Origin: Xenopus tropicalis | Taxonomy: Eukaryota; Chordata; Amphibia; Anura; Pipidae | Assembly (NCBI RefSeq): GCF_000004195.4 | Contig: NC_030677.2 | Location: 172,160,519-172,224,518, forward strand | Length of the DNA stretch: 64,000 bases | Direction: 5' to 3' | In this document: in pieces, positions 1 through 12,600 of the stretch | Numbering within the stretch: position 1 is the first letter of the stretch | Layout: every line of letters begins with the position of its first letter | The notes under the pieces: model-generated | Databases searched by the model: none | Seen by the model: only the letters and a program-made list of their open reading frames with translations | What the model was told of the DNA's origin: nothing | Program-made: the position numbers and the translations under genes

Positions 1-898
1 AATCAAAGGACTGTGAAAGGAATTCAGATAATATGCACATCGGAACTTGAATGTGCTACATCAGCCATGAGTTAGGTGGCAATTTTCTAGGCCACTGTAT
101 AAAGCCATGTACTACCAAGTGTACTTTTACTTACTGGAGTCATTCGATCAAAGTGTTCTTGACTAATATCACCGCAATGTCCCGAAGCCTGCAGCCAGTT
201 CTCTTGTACCTAAATAAAAACATTTTTTTTTTTTAAAATAGAATGTGAAGAGTGCGAATGTAATGAATGGCTAATGAAAGAATCCCGAAGCCAAACCTTC
301 TGCTTATAATATTTTTGAGTATATTTTTTATTAGAGTGAATAGATGAGGAAAATTAAGAATTTATCCACTGACAATGTGCTTGCTACACAAATGCTAACT
401 GTGATATCATATTCAGTGATTTGTTAAGAAACAGTATTGATTCCTCAGACTTGTGCCAATAAAGTGGCACGGACAATGAGCCATGTTGAGTGGATGACTT
501 GGGTGTGACTCAAAATTGTCCTCACAGGTATTTTATTGAGACATATCTTCACATGTTTCAATCCCTATCCCAGGGGTGGGGTTGGGTTATGCTTAACTGT
601 ATTGATCATGGAAAATGAATATCAGTGTCTGCATATCCATAAGTAGGCTAATGGAATTAGGAATATGTCAGTGTGCTAAGAACCTGGCCAAGTTAGTGGC
701 AAACAAACATAAACAGAGATACTACATGCACATCTTTACCCCATGTCTCATTATTATCATAAAGATGCTAAGCTTCCTATTTACCTCACTCGCTCACAAA
801 CCTCACATAGAAGTGGTTAACTGAACGACTTCACTCCACTCTCTAGGCAGTGGCAGCAGTGTCTGTCAGCCCAAATGTTTTTTCCTTTTTTTTGTGTA
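1..898. other. intergenic, no gene seen
   Basis: AT-rich sequence with only short chance ORFs and no recognisable coding similarity. I see no repeat family here before the Tc1-like element begins at about 899. Confidence 0.5.
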
Positions 899-2254
899 TA
901 CACTGAATATACAAAGTCTACACACAACTGCAAAATAACAGGTTTTTGTTGACTGAAAGGAAAAAGTGACCAAGAGAAATCCTGTCAGAACTTATTCGAC
1001 CTTAATTGTAAAATTGCAATCTATACAAAGAAATCAGAAACATTTTAGCAAAAGAAAAAAAAATGTGGTTGCATTAGTGCACACACCCCCTAAACTAATG
1101 GTTGAAACACCTTTTGATTTTACAGCACTTTTTTGAGTCTAATTTGCCACATCTGGAACATTTTCCAGATCTGTCAAATTGTTAGGGCATCCCCTGGGCA
1201 CAGCTCTCTTGAGGTCACCCCCACAGATTTTCAATCGGATTAAGGTCTGGGCTCTGGCTGAACCATTCCAGAACATTGATCCTCCTCCAGTGAAGCCATT
1301 GCTTTGTTGATTTAAATTTATGCTTTGGGTCATTTTCATGCTTCATCTTAAAAGCAGATGCTTAAGGCAGAGCTATTCCTGATTTCACCCACCTTGACTA
1401 AAGCACCAGTTCTGGCTAATAAAAAGCAGCCGTAATGCATGCTGCCCCCGCTATGCTTCTCTGTGGGTACGGCGTTCTTGTGATATTGGGCTGCGTTATT
1501 TATGCGCCAAACATACCTTTTGGAATTATAGCCGAATAGTTCAACCTTGGTACCTTTTTGCAAAGGGCTTGGAAGTTTTTCTTTGTGTAAAGAAAGTAAA
1601 GGCTTTCTTCTTGCTAACCTACCCCATGACCCAGACAGATGAAGAAAAGGACTGATTGTTGTCACATGTAGGGAACAACCAGTATTTGCCAAGAAATCCT
1701 GCACCACCTTTAATGTCACTGTAGGCCTCTTTGTGGCCTCCCGGACTAGTTTTCTCCTTGTTTTTTCATCAATCTTGGAGAGACGCCCTGATCTTGGTAC
1801 TGTCACTGTTGAGCCATATTTTCTCCACTCATTGATGACTGTCTTCACCGTGGAACTATTAATGATTTGGATACTTTCTGTACCTCTGTCCTGACTGATA
1901 CCTTTTAATGATGAGATCCCTTTCATGTTTGGAAAGTTTTTGCGGACCATGGCTTTTGGAGTATGAGACCAAGATAAATAATCCTAAAGGAGCAGTCATG
2001 CTTGATCTGTGCGCAGCCACATCCTTGATTATTAAAGGGTGAGCACAGTAATGCAAACAGGTTTTTGTATGATTTTTGCTTTTCCTTCTTTCACTAAACA
2101 GTTTCTGATTGTTGTTTTCAACTGCTTTGTATAGATGGCAATTTTGCAATAACAGAGGTGGAATAAACTCTGACAGGATATATCTTTGTTTATTTTTTAT
2201 TAAACAGAAACTTGCTATTTTGCAGGGTTGTGTAGACTTTTTGTATCCAGTGTA
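899..2254 (-). mobile_element. Tc1/mariner-like transposon, decayed full-length copy
   Basis: The two ends form a long inverted repeat of roughly 200 bp. The left end begins TACACTGAATATACAAAGTC and the right end, read on the minus strand, begins TACACTGGATACAAAAAGTC. Both arms then share CTGTCAGA and ATCTATACAAAG. The TA at each outer end suits Tc1 TA insertion. The interior carries a broken transposase on the minus strand. Length (about 1.36 kb) and architecture fit the Tc1-like families known in Xenopus, but I cannot assign a named subfamily. Many differences between the arms mark it as old and inactive. Confidence 0.85.
1139..1990 (-). pseudogene. Tc1-like transposase pseudogene
   Basis: Minus-strand frames carry recognisable pieces of a Tc1 transposase in order. 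First comes an N-terminal helix-turn-helix start (LSKHERDLIIKRYQSG, about 1970-1880). Next is the paired-like second helix region with the GRP-like motif PRSGRLSKIDEKTRRKLVRE (about 1800-1740). The C-terminal LKRAVPRGCP block lies at about 1210-1175. The reading frame changes near 1860-1950 and again near 1345, and most of the DDE catalytic middle is missing or scrambled. It cannot encode an active enzyme. Confidence 0.85.
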
Positions 2255-4290
2255 TTGATCTGACCAACGCATGCATTTTGCTCAATAAAACATTATTACT
2301 TCCATGTAAGAGAGAATCTTTCTGATTCCAAAGGAAAGGTTTTCAATAGAATATTTGGTTGAGGTTTGCTTGGCAGGGCAACAATGATCCCTGATCATAT
2401 GAATACAATATTCAAATATATAAGGTTTCCTGCCCATACCCTATGTATGACGATATATTAAACTAAGTCGAAGAAAACCCCAGTTGTGCTGCTGACACTT
2501 GCTGATTTGGCCCTGGATCTAGAATGGAAACTGGTGATTGGAAAGAGGATTGAATTAGAACTTGCTTTAGAGTGTAAATGCATATTTTTTTTGTTCTGTA
2601 AACTGTGCAAAGATAATTGCAGCATGAGCCCTGCAGGCACCCTAGTTGCTGCCACAGCAATGTCCTTTCATTAATAGGACACAGTGGGACAGATTCAGTT
2701 CGGTGAGACGTTTTCCCATGGAAGTGAATCTGGCCCAGTATTTGCTAACTTGATGCACCTATCTATGGCTTGTTCTAATTGGCTACTCTAGCAACAATCC
2801 ATTGCTAGAAAGTTACTGCAACACTAAACTGCTAAGGCCTAATGTATGCTGGTGAGTTGGGCCTGAATCCAGATTGAACAGTTGTTTGGAAGCAGAATCA
2901 GGTCTAAAGGTGGCCATACACTGTAAGATCCGCTCGTTTGGTCAGGTTGCCAAACGATCGAATGAAAACAGCAGACATCAACGAGCCGATGCATTCCCCA
3001 ATCTTATGGAAAAATCATATCTGTTACGTAGGTGCCCATACACCACCGCTTGATAGATGAAGTCAGCCTGTGTATGGCCACCTTTTCAGACAGGTACTTG
3101 TCTCCTATGAGGACTTGCATCCTTTGACTTGTACTGCAGTTTCGTGTATATTCATGTGTCTGCAACTGCATTATTAGTAGATCAGCACACTATAACTTGT
3201 GTCTGACTGAAAACAGGTTCAAGTCACAGGTGTGCATAAGGTTTCATACATATTAGGTGTGATTTTACAGCAATTTTTATATTTCACAGTACCTATGGAG
3301 TATTGTGAGTGAAAGCCAGTGATGGACGTTATGAATTCATTGGAAAAACTCAATGGCATGTTATATATCTGGGGTCACTTTCAGCTCCCAGTAGCAATCA
3401 TCGAACTGAAATAGCCATGGGTAATAATAAACACGAACAATAGGAAAACAGTAGCAGCCTCTGGGTAGAGGTTCCCAATGTGATATATCTGAGGCCTATG
3501 GCACATGAGGGTGTTGATTATTGACTTTAATCCCCCCATGTGGCTGCTGTGCCAGGAATGCTTCTCATGTTAGATATGACAATATTTGAATGGGGCTTTA
3601 TGAATTTGTTGTATTGAGGTGCCACCTTGACTACTGAATGTCTCTTAACTGCTATAACTCCGGAAATATTTAGCCAAGCAATGTAAGATGGTTTATACTA
3701 TTTTATACAATAAAATGAAAAATATGTGACATTGGCTTCTCTGTGTGTTTGCATTACAGTTGTGTGAGTTACACATACTTTTGGCATGGATACTGCACTC
3801 TGACTGATGTAAACTTTGGTGGTTTCTATAGAGGATGATACATGTAGTTAGGGAAGGAAGACACCCTAATAGCCCTCCAGGATCCCATGGACAGCCAAAG
3901 GCAGTTGCTGGTAGAACTGAGTTTCTTCTGAAGAAGGATTCCAGCATTCCTGCGTGGCTTTAGTGGCCACTCTGACACTGGCCAGGTTGGGCACTATATA
4001 GATGAGAATGATGCCCCATAACAGTAGAGGAATGGTGGGCCCCAGTCTGAGGGATAAAATGCAGACCTCCAGTTGCTGAACTGTGAGTGGGATGTGGGGG
4101 ATTTTTTTGTCGACTGAAGGGCTGCAGGTTGGTTATGTAAATGTTACAGTAACTAATAGGAATTAGTTCATTGGTGGAGGAGCCTGATATCAAGTGCTTA
4201 TATAGAGTTTAATATCTTTCCTTCTAACACTACCAGAAAGTACAGGATAGCTCAGTGGGAAAGACATTGGGTCAGGGCGCCCAGCCTCTA
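2255..4290. other. intergenic, no gene seen
   Basis: No exon-like or conserved coding segment is visible. It contains one MITE copy (about 2905-3087). At about 4250 a TAGCTCAGTGGG string resembles a tRNA A box, but no B box follows. Confidence 0.45.
2905..3087. mobile_element. MITE copy, 'ggtggccatacac' family
   Basis: The ends read AAAGGTGGCCATACACTGTA and TGTGTATGGCCACCTTTT, an imperfect terminal inverted repeat. The same termini recur at about 21027-21290, 52639-52853 and 58466-58750, so this is an interspersed non-autonomous DNA element. Superfamily is not certain. Confidence 0.75.
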
Positions 4291-4296
4291 TTTATA

Positions 4297-5165
4297 GTAA
4301 CATAGTAAGTTAGATTGAAAAAAAGACACATGTACACCAAGTTCAACCTTAATGCCTATATATAACCTGCCTAACTGCTAGTTGATCCAGAGGAAGGCAA
4401 AAAAATACCCTTCTGAAGCCTCTTTAAGTACGACTGATTCAGGGAGAGAATTCCACAGCTTCACAGTGAATGGAAGGACCTACTGGTAAATAAAGCATTA
4501 GAGAGATTATTACATGATCCCCTTATATATTTATACATAGTTATCATGTCACCTCTTAAGCGCATCTTCTCCAGTGTAAACAGACCCAACTTGGCCAGTC
4601 TTTCTTCATAACTGAGACTTTCCATACCCTTTACCAGCTTAGTTGCCCTTCTCTGGACCCTCTCTAATTCAATAATGTCCTGTTTGAGCACTGGAGACCA
4701 GAACTGAACAGCATATTCTAGATGGGACCTTATAACCCCCTCCTGTGAATCTGTGCCCTTTTAACACAGCTCAAAACCTTGTTTGCCCTTGACTGGCATT
4801 GCTTCCTACAACTAAGTTTATTATCTACAAGGACTCTAAGGTCCTTCTCCATTATGGATTTGCCTAGTGCAGTCCCATTAAGGGTATAAGTGGTTGCATA
4901 ATTTTACATCCAAGGTGCATGACCTAACATTTATGAATACTGAATCTCATCTGCTACTTAGCCACCTAGGTTGTCAGTTGGTCAAGATCCTGCTGCAAGG
5001 ATGCCACATCCTGGATGGAATTGATTGGGCTGCAGAGTTTTGTGTCATCTGCAAACACTGATACATTACTTATAATACCCTCCTCTAAGTCATTAATGAA
5101 CAAAAAAGTGGACCCAGTACAGAACCCTGAGGGACCCCACTAAGAAACCTACTCCAAGTAGAGAT
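4297..5165 (-). pseudogene. non-LTR retrotransposon (CR1/Rex-like LINE) 3' fragment
   Basis: On the minus strand the translation contains reverse-transcriptase landmarks: PQGSVLGPLF-like residues near 5150-5120, then the catalytic-type box FADDTKL near 5065. Further on comes an uninterrupted block ending the RT region with IIELERVQRRATKLVKGMES (about 4680-4620). The element ends in a 3' tail ATCTAACTTACTATGTTACT. Frameshifts and stops separate the blocks and the 5' part is absent, as in typical 5'-truncated LINE copies. CR1/L2/Rex clades share these motifs; I do not choose between them. Confidence 0.8.
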
Positions 5166-7189
5166 GATACCATTTTGGCATTTTACTGCCAATATATTAG
5201 TCACAATAGTGCAAGCTAGAACTGTATATTTATTCTGCAGAAAGCTTTACTATACCTGAGTAAACAGCCCTGGAAGCTTTCTCTATTTGTTTAAGATAGC
5301 AGCTGCCATTTGAGGGCAAAGACACACACAGCGAAAAAGTCTGTGCGCCTAATCTGCGCAGCAAAAACCCTATGGCGGGAAAGTCACCGTGACTTTTTAA
5401 AAAGATGGCAGCTGTAATTGTAGCGTGTATGGCCACTTAAGTCTCAGATATGGTAAATCCAAGGGACATAGGGTGGAAGTTAGACTTAGGCCTCTAATAC
5501 AATACAGACTTTAATCTGATTTGCTCAGACCAAGTCACTCCAACAAATCCACCCATATTTATGTCTAGTCACATGCAATTTAAATATCAACATGTTTTTA
5601 TTAAAAGTCAAAATTGTTTATGGCCATACAACACAGCAAGCAGAATCTGGAGAGTACTATAAAACCTGTTTGCCCAGTGAAATGGATGTTAATATTTGGT
5701 TTGCATTAACAGTGTGTACAGTGTGTACAAGTGCATGTCATGATGAGGGTGTGTCATATGAATGTTAAGATCAAGGGACACATGCCAAAATATGATGTTG
5801 TGTTTTCATTTTTTCTAGTTTGTGTTTCAGTGTGAATGTGGACAAGAACCTCTGCATTCACCAATAATCAATATGCTAAGAACATTAAGACATTCTGTGC
5901 ATTAAAGTGGATCTGTCACACAGACATAAAAAGCTGTATAATAAAATTATTATTAAACATGTAACCCAACTTTCATTTTTTTATTATCACATCTATACCC
6001 ATTTAAAGTCCCAGCTGTCAATCATATATTCCCAGACCCGCCTCTCTGCCTTCAGCATATGGGTGGGGCAGACAGTTACTTTCACTTTCAATTTAGAACT
6101 TCTTAGATGTCACTGCCCTCCTCTCATTCCCTCTCCCTCCCTCATCTAATTGTGTTACCAGTGCATGGACATGGGTATCAGGTCCCCCCATACTGGCACA
6201 GAAACAAGATTGTAGCATGATGCACAGCTTGCCTTAATAACAGGAACCTGCCTGTTTTGTGCAATTGTCAATTCCAGTGCTAAAGCACAACTTTCCCTTT
6301 TTTGCAATCAGTGTGAATATGACAATGTGCACTATGTTTGTACCCATCTTGTATTTGCTGTCAGTTTATGCCTCAAGACCATACCCATATGTGTACACAT
6401 ACAGCCAATGTACTTGGGTTACAAGAGACTTGATATAAGGGAAACCTAAACTTAAGGCAATTCAGTTTCCACCATTCCATGGTGATGGTATTATAAGCAA
6501 GTAATGAGAATGCCAACTCACATTTGAGTAGCTACACAAAGTAGACACTTGGCCCATGTCCCTATAGGCCTGCTTTGTTTGGCTAAGCACATGAGTGACT
6601 GCCTTTGTACTGTAAATATACAGTTGCTTGTGTCACACCAGCTCATGGAACAGCCGTGTATCTATAAGCGCGGAGTAGACATGCCGTTAACTAATCCAAC
6701 GACGGCTCTCACTTGTATATTTCCCGCATTATTTGGAAGTACTTTACAGACCATTATTGGCAAGGCTTCCTACAAAATTAGCTGTGCCATTATTCTTGCT
6801 CTTGGCTCTAAGTGCATGAGCAGGAAGCAGTAAGAGAAATGGATCATTATGGCTGCAATTTCCTGCACTCTGCACTTTTACCAACATCTTTTTGTACATT
6901 AAATGCCATATTGCATCACCTACATTTGCCTACAAACATTACTGGATCAGTAATAACTATTAAGCTTATTAACTTTACTCTGGATGGCTTGAATGGTAAT
7001 GCATAATACTGATGTGGACACAATGCAGCGCAGTTAAGAGGGGTGTGTTGATATGGAAAGGGGAATGAGGAATAATTGCCTTGTCGCTGTTTTGCAAGGA
7101 GATACAGTAGGCTTTGTGTCCTTTTGAGTCTATCTGAATATAATTTGTTTATACTGGGATACAACATTTGCATTTGATATCATCTAGTG
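5166..7189. other. intergenic, no gene seen
   Basis: Mostly unique AT-rich sequence with short chance ORFs. Around 5315-5440 a segment beginning GGGCAAAGACACACACAGCG is a fragment of the MITE family seen intact at 44345-44475. Confidence 0.45.
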
Positions 7190-7485
7190 CAGGGATCCCC
7201 AACCAGTGGCTCATGAGCAACATGTTGCTCCCCAACTCCTTGGATGTTGCTCCCAGTGGCCTCGAAGCAGGTGCTTATTTTTTAAATATTGATTCGGAGG
7301 CAAGTTTTGGTTGCATAAAAACCAAGTATAATGCCAAACAGAGCTTTCTGTATGCTGCCAGTCCACATAGTGGCTATTTACAGCTCTTATTGGCACCCCC
7401 AGGAACCTTTTTCATGCTTGTGTTGCGCCCCAACACTTTTTCCATTTAAATGTGGCTCACAGGTATAAAAGGTTGGGGATCCCTG
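7190..7485. mobile_element. hAT-like MITE with 8-bp target duplication
   Basis: Begins CAGGGATCCCCAACCAGTGG and ends GGTTGGGGATCCCTG, a clear terminal inverted repeat. It is flanked on both sides by the identical octamer ATCTAGTG, the 8-bp target-site duplication expected of hAT transposons. It has no coding capacity. A second copy in the other orientation lies at 50099-50380. Confidence 0.9.
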
Positions 7486-7493
7486 ATCTAGTG

Positions 7494-9124
7494 TTTAGAA
7501 TTTGTATTGCTGTTAGTATATTTATGCCTGATTTGTGCTTACTGGTGCCATTTATCTCAAATATCAGAAGGAAGTGAAAGTACTGGCACAGGCATGGGAA
7601 AAATACACTGTTATAGTAACACAGCATTTTTATCTCACTGCCTGGCTTTTCTGCTGCTTACTGTCATGTTGCTGTCTCCCCCAGCCTCACATTGTGCTCC
7701 CACATCACAGCCTCAGCTGACAGTTCCTCTTACACGGTGTGGCAGTGAGCGATCTGCCAGCATCTCTAGGGTTACAGTCGGGCAAGTATCTGCTGTGAAT
7801 TAAGCAGAAGCTGCTTTGCCTGCAGCTCAGTTTGCCATCTCTCCAATAGAGGATCTGACTGCTCTCAGCAAAAAGGGAAAAGTCCATTGTTGCTAAAACA
7901 CAGAGTTTCTTTCCTATTGTAAAGTGAGAGCACAGTAGCGGCTGGTGGGTAAGAAGTGGAAAAACAGTTTAGTCTCCTGCCAGGAGTAGGATTAATTTTC
8001 TGTTTTGCTTTGTTGGGGGACTTTAAAGGGCCAGTGTGCCATTTGCCTTCTGTAAGTCCAATAAAAGCCAAAGATTGTTTTTAGTAGACCTGCTGTCTTA
8101 TTCTTACATGGCAACCAATGTGAATATACCTGGTACTTGCAAATTTCTGCCCATTCTCTTTATTGCCCTTAAATTTGTAATACCACCTAGGCTGGTGAAA
8201 ACCGGCCAGGTGGCAACCCTACCTGTTGGTGCGGCTGCCCTCCCATACTCTCCATCTCCAATTTGGTTAGGTGTGTGAGTACATTCTATTGCCTCAGTAA
8301 AATTGTATAAAGCCAGAACTGCCTAGGACCTTCAGTTCATAGTTAAAAAACCACTGGTACCCATTTCTTTCAATTCACTGTCCAGCAAGGGCTCAGTTGA
8401 GACAGTATAATATTGTTCAGCTGCTGCAGTTTGAAAGGGAAATATTTGACAACCCCCCCACACCTGTTACAACTGTATTACCAAAGCCCCCAACCCACAG
8501 ACAGTAAGATGTGTGGTCTGGCTAATGTATAGCTTGCTCTAAATAATACCAAGGACTTATTCACATTACGGTCTATGATCTGACTTACCTGAAAGCTTCC
8601 AGCAGCCTTGATGTAGCTGCAAGCTGATGCTATTTCAGTGCCACTCAATAGGATGTCATTTTCAATGGGGGAAAATTATATCAGCTGCAGAATAACAAGA
8701 TTTACATAGTAGATATAACTTCTAATTCCCTTTATAAGCCCATTTATAAACCGTAAAGACAACAGTGCAGTATGGAGATGACACAGCTTCATTAATCTTT
8801 CATGTACACATTATTTCAGAATTGGTTTGTGGTTCATAATGGATCATTTGTTCTTTAATAATGTATTTACAGTAATCAGCAATCTAGGCCAATGTGTGTA
8901 TAATAATATATAATATGTATATAATATATACAAATAATTACAAAAAAGAATAGTTCATGATATCACATGTATGGCCTGCTGTTAGTGCCCTCTCTTATCC
9001 AAGTGTCCAAGAGGACCGATCAATGCACGGTATCATGGCTCCATGGGGAGGTGATGGAGCAGAAGTGAGTATATAAACTAATAGGAGCACACAATAAAAG
9101 GAACAATAGGCATGAGCTGACATC
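7494..9124. other. intergenic, no gene seen
   Basis: No coding exon recognised. At about 8190-8225 the sequence GGCCAGGTGGCAACCCTACC looks like the end of another dispersed repeat. An AT-rich stretch with TATAATATATA runs is present near 8895-8945. Confidence 0.4.
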
Positions 9125-9660
9125 ATGGTGTTGGGGGTATCTTTAATTGAGAAGGATCTGGGAATTTTTGTTGCCAACAAGTTGTCTAATTCCAGGCAGT
9201 GTCATTCTGTGGCTACTAAAGCAAATCAAGTGCTGTCTTGTATAAAAAAGGGCATTGACTCAATGGATGAAAACATAATTTTGCCCCTTTATAGGTCCCT
9301 GGTAAGGCCTCACCTTGAGTATGCAGTGCAGTTTTGGGCTCCAGTCCTTAAGAAGGATATTAATGAGCTGGAGAAAGTGCAGAGACGTGAAACTAAACTG
9401 GTTAAGGGGATGGAAGATTAAACTATGAGGTTAGACTGTCAGGGTTGGGGTTGTTTTCTCTGGAAAAAAAGGCGCTTGCGAGGACATAATTATTCTGTAA
9501 AAGTACATTAGAAGGGATTATAGGTAGACAGGGGATTTCCTTGCATTTGAAGCAGCGTAGGTGGTTTTTCATGGTGAGGGCAGTGAGGTTGGGGAATATC
9601 AGAATTGGCCCACGACCTACATGAAACCCACTGTTCAAGCCCCATGAGCTGTGCCACACT
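9125..9660 (+). pseudogene. non-LTR retrotransposon (CR1/Rex-like) RT C-terminal fragment
   Basis: The plus strand encodes the same RT C-terminal block as the 4.3-5.2 kb element. It includes SLVRPHLEYAVQFWAPVLKK and ELEKVQRRETKLVKGMED, followed by a stop at 9419. After the stop, other frames retain traces such as LRGH and degenerate tail sequence. The copy is truncated at both ends and is not functional. Its presence in opposite orientation to the first fragment marks an independent insertion. Confidence 0.8.
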
Positions 9661-12600
9661 ACACCCCCCAGTAAGCAAGGATCTCACCTTTTCTAATGGC
9701 AAAAATGTGCATTGATCGACCCCTTCCTTTTTGTATGTTTGAAGCAAATATGGCCAATCATTTGCACTTATAATTATACTTTCTTTTACTATGGCCTGGA
9801 GTTCTTCCAAATGAATAAAGCAGATTCATACATGGGTGTGTATGTTGGTTTTTTTTTTGTTTCAAAACCCCTTCCAGCAAAATAAAATCTTCTGTTATCA
9901 TTGCTTGATCTGCCTGGCCCACAAAAACAAATGAAAGCAAGGTCTTATTTATTATTCTTACAGGGAAAATGTAATATACACCTTCAATATGTTCTGTACC
10001 CCTGAGAAGGCAGAAATGAGGTGATGCCTGCTCAGCTTCTTAGGACTATCTCCAATAGCTTGAGATACCAAGTATATTATGTTCCAGATTGTAGTTTCTT
10101 TTCCCTTATCACAAAGTTGAATAACAATGTCCAATCAGCTTTTTCTCCTAATGGCCTCCTTTGTTGTAACCTTCTGTTATGATCAGTATATATTCAATCT
10201 GACATCCACCCCAAAGCCATTACATCACTTGCAGTTATTAGCCATAAAATATGAATTGGATATGGATTGCTGGACGTTAGGGCCTTTACACATGGCACTT
10301 GCACCTCTGCTATTCTGGGGCACAGACTGAACTCTGCACCTTGTGCTAATTTAGAATGTAGCTCCATGTGTAGATTACAGCTGTGTTGTTCACAGTGGAG
10401 AGCTGTACTTACTGCCTGCTATAGACAGGCACTCTGTACTGGATGCACCAGTGCTTTAAGGCAACGGGCATTTCCTAGCTTGCACCACTAAACAACATGC
10501 AGGCTAGGGGCTACTCCAGGGGATGCCCACATGCCACCCATCTATCACCCTCTCTATATACAGTGATACCAAACACGTGCAGAACACAAAACAAATTGAG
10601 GTGAAACTCTTTGCACTATATTAAAGAAGCACAAATTATTGCAAATTGTAAAATGGGTGCCTATAGCTTAATTTGATGTAAAACCAACTAATTTTAGATG
10701 TTAATAGGGGGATAAGGCCTTCATTTCTTTTATATACAGGTTCTTTCCTTCTTCTTGCCTTCTTGAAACTAACAATTAATGACTAGAAGCCTAGTAAATC
10801 CTTTGTTTAAAAAGATTCTGTATAATTTTTATTACTATATTAAACTGTTCACACTGCAAATAATTAATTCTACCATTTAAAATTCTATTTCTGAGCCAAT
10901 ATATTTTTTTAGTTGTAACATTGGTGTATAGGCAGCCATCTCAGGTCATTGCACCTGATCCTGAGCTTTCAGAAGGAGCCAGGACTACACAATACATAAG
11001 ATAAGATTCAGATTCAATGTAACCAGAGGAATCATGAGCCAGACTTGGATATTTACTATTATATGCTATTCTCATATCTACCACTAGGTCGGGCATGGGA
11101 GCATTTTTAGCAATACAGGTGTCCGGGAGTGCCTACCTCCCAGTGTTGTGTTGCAGCACAGGAATAAAGAGTTCATCACAGCACAAGTCACATGGCTGTA
11201 GGCACCTAGGAAAGTAAGAATATGTCTAGCCCCATGTTTTGCTCTTATGAAAAACAGATTTCAATGCAGGATTCTGTTGGAGGAGCACTATTAACTGATG
11301 TATTTGAAAAAAAACAACATGTTTTCCCACCACAGAATCCCTTTAATTTGCTGTCACTTCCATCTCTAAGACATTCCTTCTGTTTGGTTTTAGCAATTCC
11401 TGTATTGTTTTTATATTTTTTACAATTCAGAAGCTTCTCAGGCACGTCTTACCTTGCTAAGGGGTAAGGCGAATTAGGCATGTTTCACATTAGGCCAGTG
11501 TATTTCATTTGGTGGAGATTGCACAACCAAATTGGTTGTTCCTAGCCATGAATCAGCTGTGTTTGCTTTTTGGTTGTTAGGTACTATTGTTACTGAGGAA
11601 GTTGCACACCACAGATACGTCAACCCATACATGTAAATTCTATTTTTAATCTTAGATTGTGTATCCTGCAGAGCACATACAATAAAATGCAAATCCACAT
11701 AGCGTTATTTCTGAATAGTTCCTCTGAATAGTAATCCTCCTAAATTACAACACATTATTTTCATCAATTTGCATTATCTGCAGTATAAAAATGATTATCC
11801 TATCATGCGCAATGTGACAGTGTCATTCTTTGTTCCCACAGGAACAGTAATCATAGTTATCATCAGTGTGGTGCCAGGGCCATGCAAATTACATGCTTGA
11901 TGAACCCTGCTGTCACACTGAGAGGGAGCAAAAGGCAGCTCCATTGTGGCCTGCTCACAAGTTCATGCTTTAGGTAGGAGAGGGACATCTTGTACGCGAA
12001 GTCCTGCTAAGTGGCCAAGGTAGACTCATGTAGGTAGGCTACATGCAAACTAGCTCCCAGTAGTTTTGATTCATTAAGGAAGGTGCTATTTACCCATAGC
12101 AATTAATCAGTAATTAGTTTTGATCACTTTACAGTGTATAACAAAATATACAAAATGAAAGTAAGGTCCTGATTGGTTGCTATGCATTACTGCACTGGTG
12201 CTGAGCCATGCAACAGTTGTTGCTCATTCAACAGTCTTGACCACAGCAAATGGAGCTGTTCCGCCTGTGCAGCAACGTGCAAGCAATTTTGGTAAGCGTT
12301 CAAAATCAGAATTTCCTGATGTCACAGCCGGACTGCTCTGTATTCCCTCTGGAGGTTCTAAAATCACATGGGACCACTGATCTGAAGTCAGGGCAACTTT
12401 CTTACTGTGATTAGAGAGTGCATCTTACCCTAGCCTAAATGAAGGAATGTTCCAAAGTGAATATGAACACCTAAGGACAAAGGACACACTTTTGCACTTT
12501 ATTCATTAAATTAATCAATAAAGATTAACCCTAATCATAAATTCCTTTACTTATCTTTATCAGCTTCTGTGTAAGTAAATGTGTTTGTGTTTTATATTAG

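Noticed and set aside
4248..4296. Possible tRNA gene or SINE head (TAGCTCAGTGGG A-box-like string)
   Set aside because: No B box, no cloverleaf and no acceptor stem follow. A single A-box match is expected by chance or as a SINE relic.
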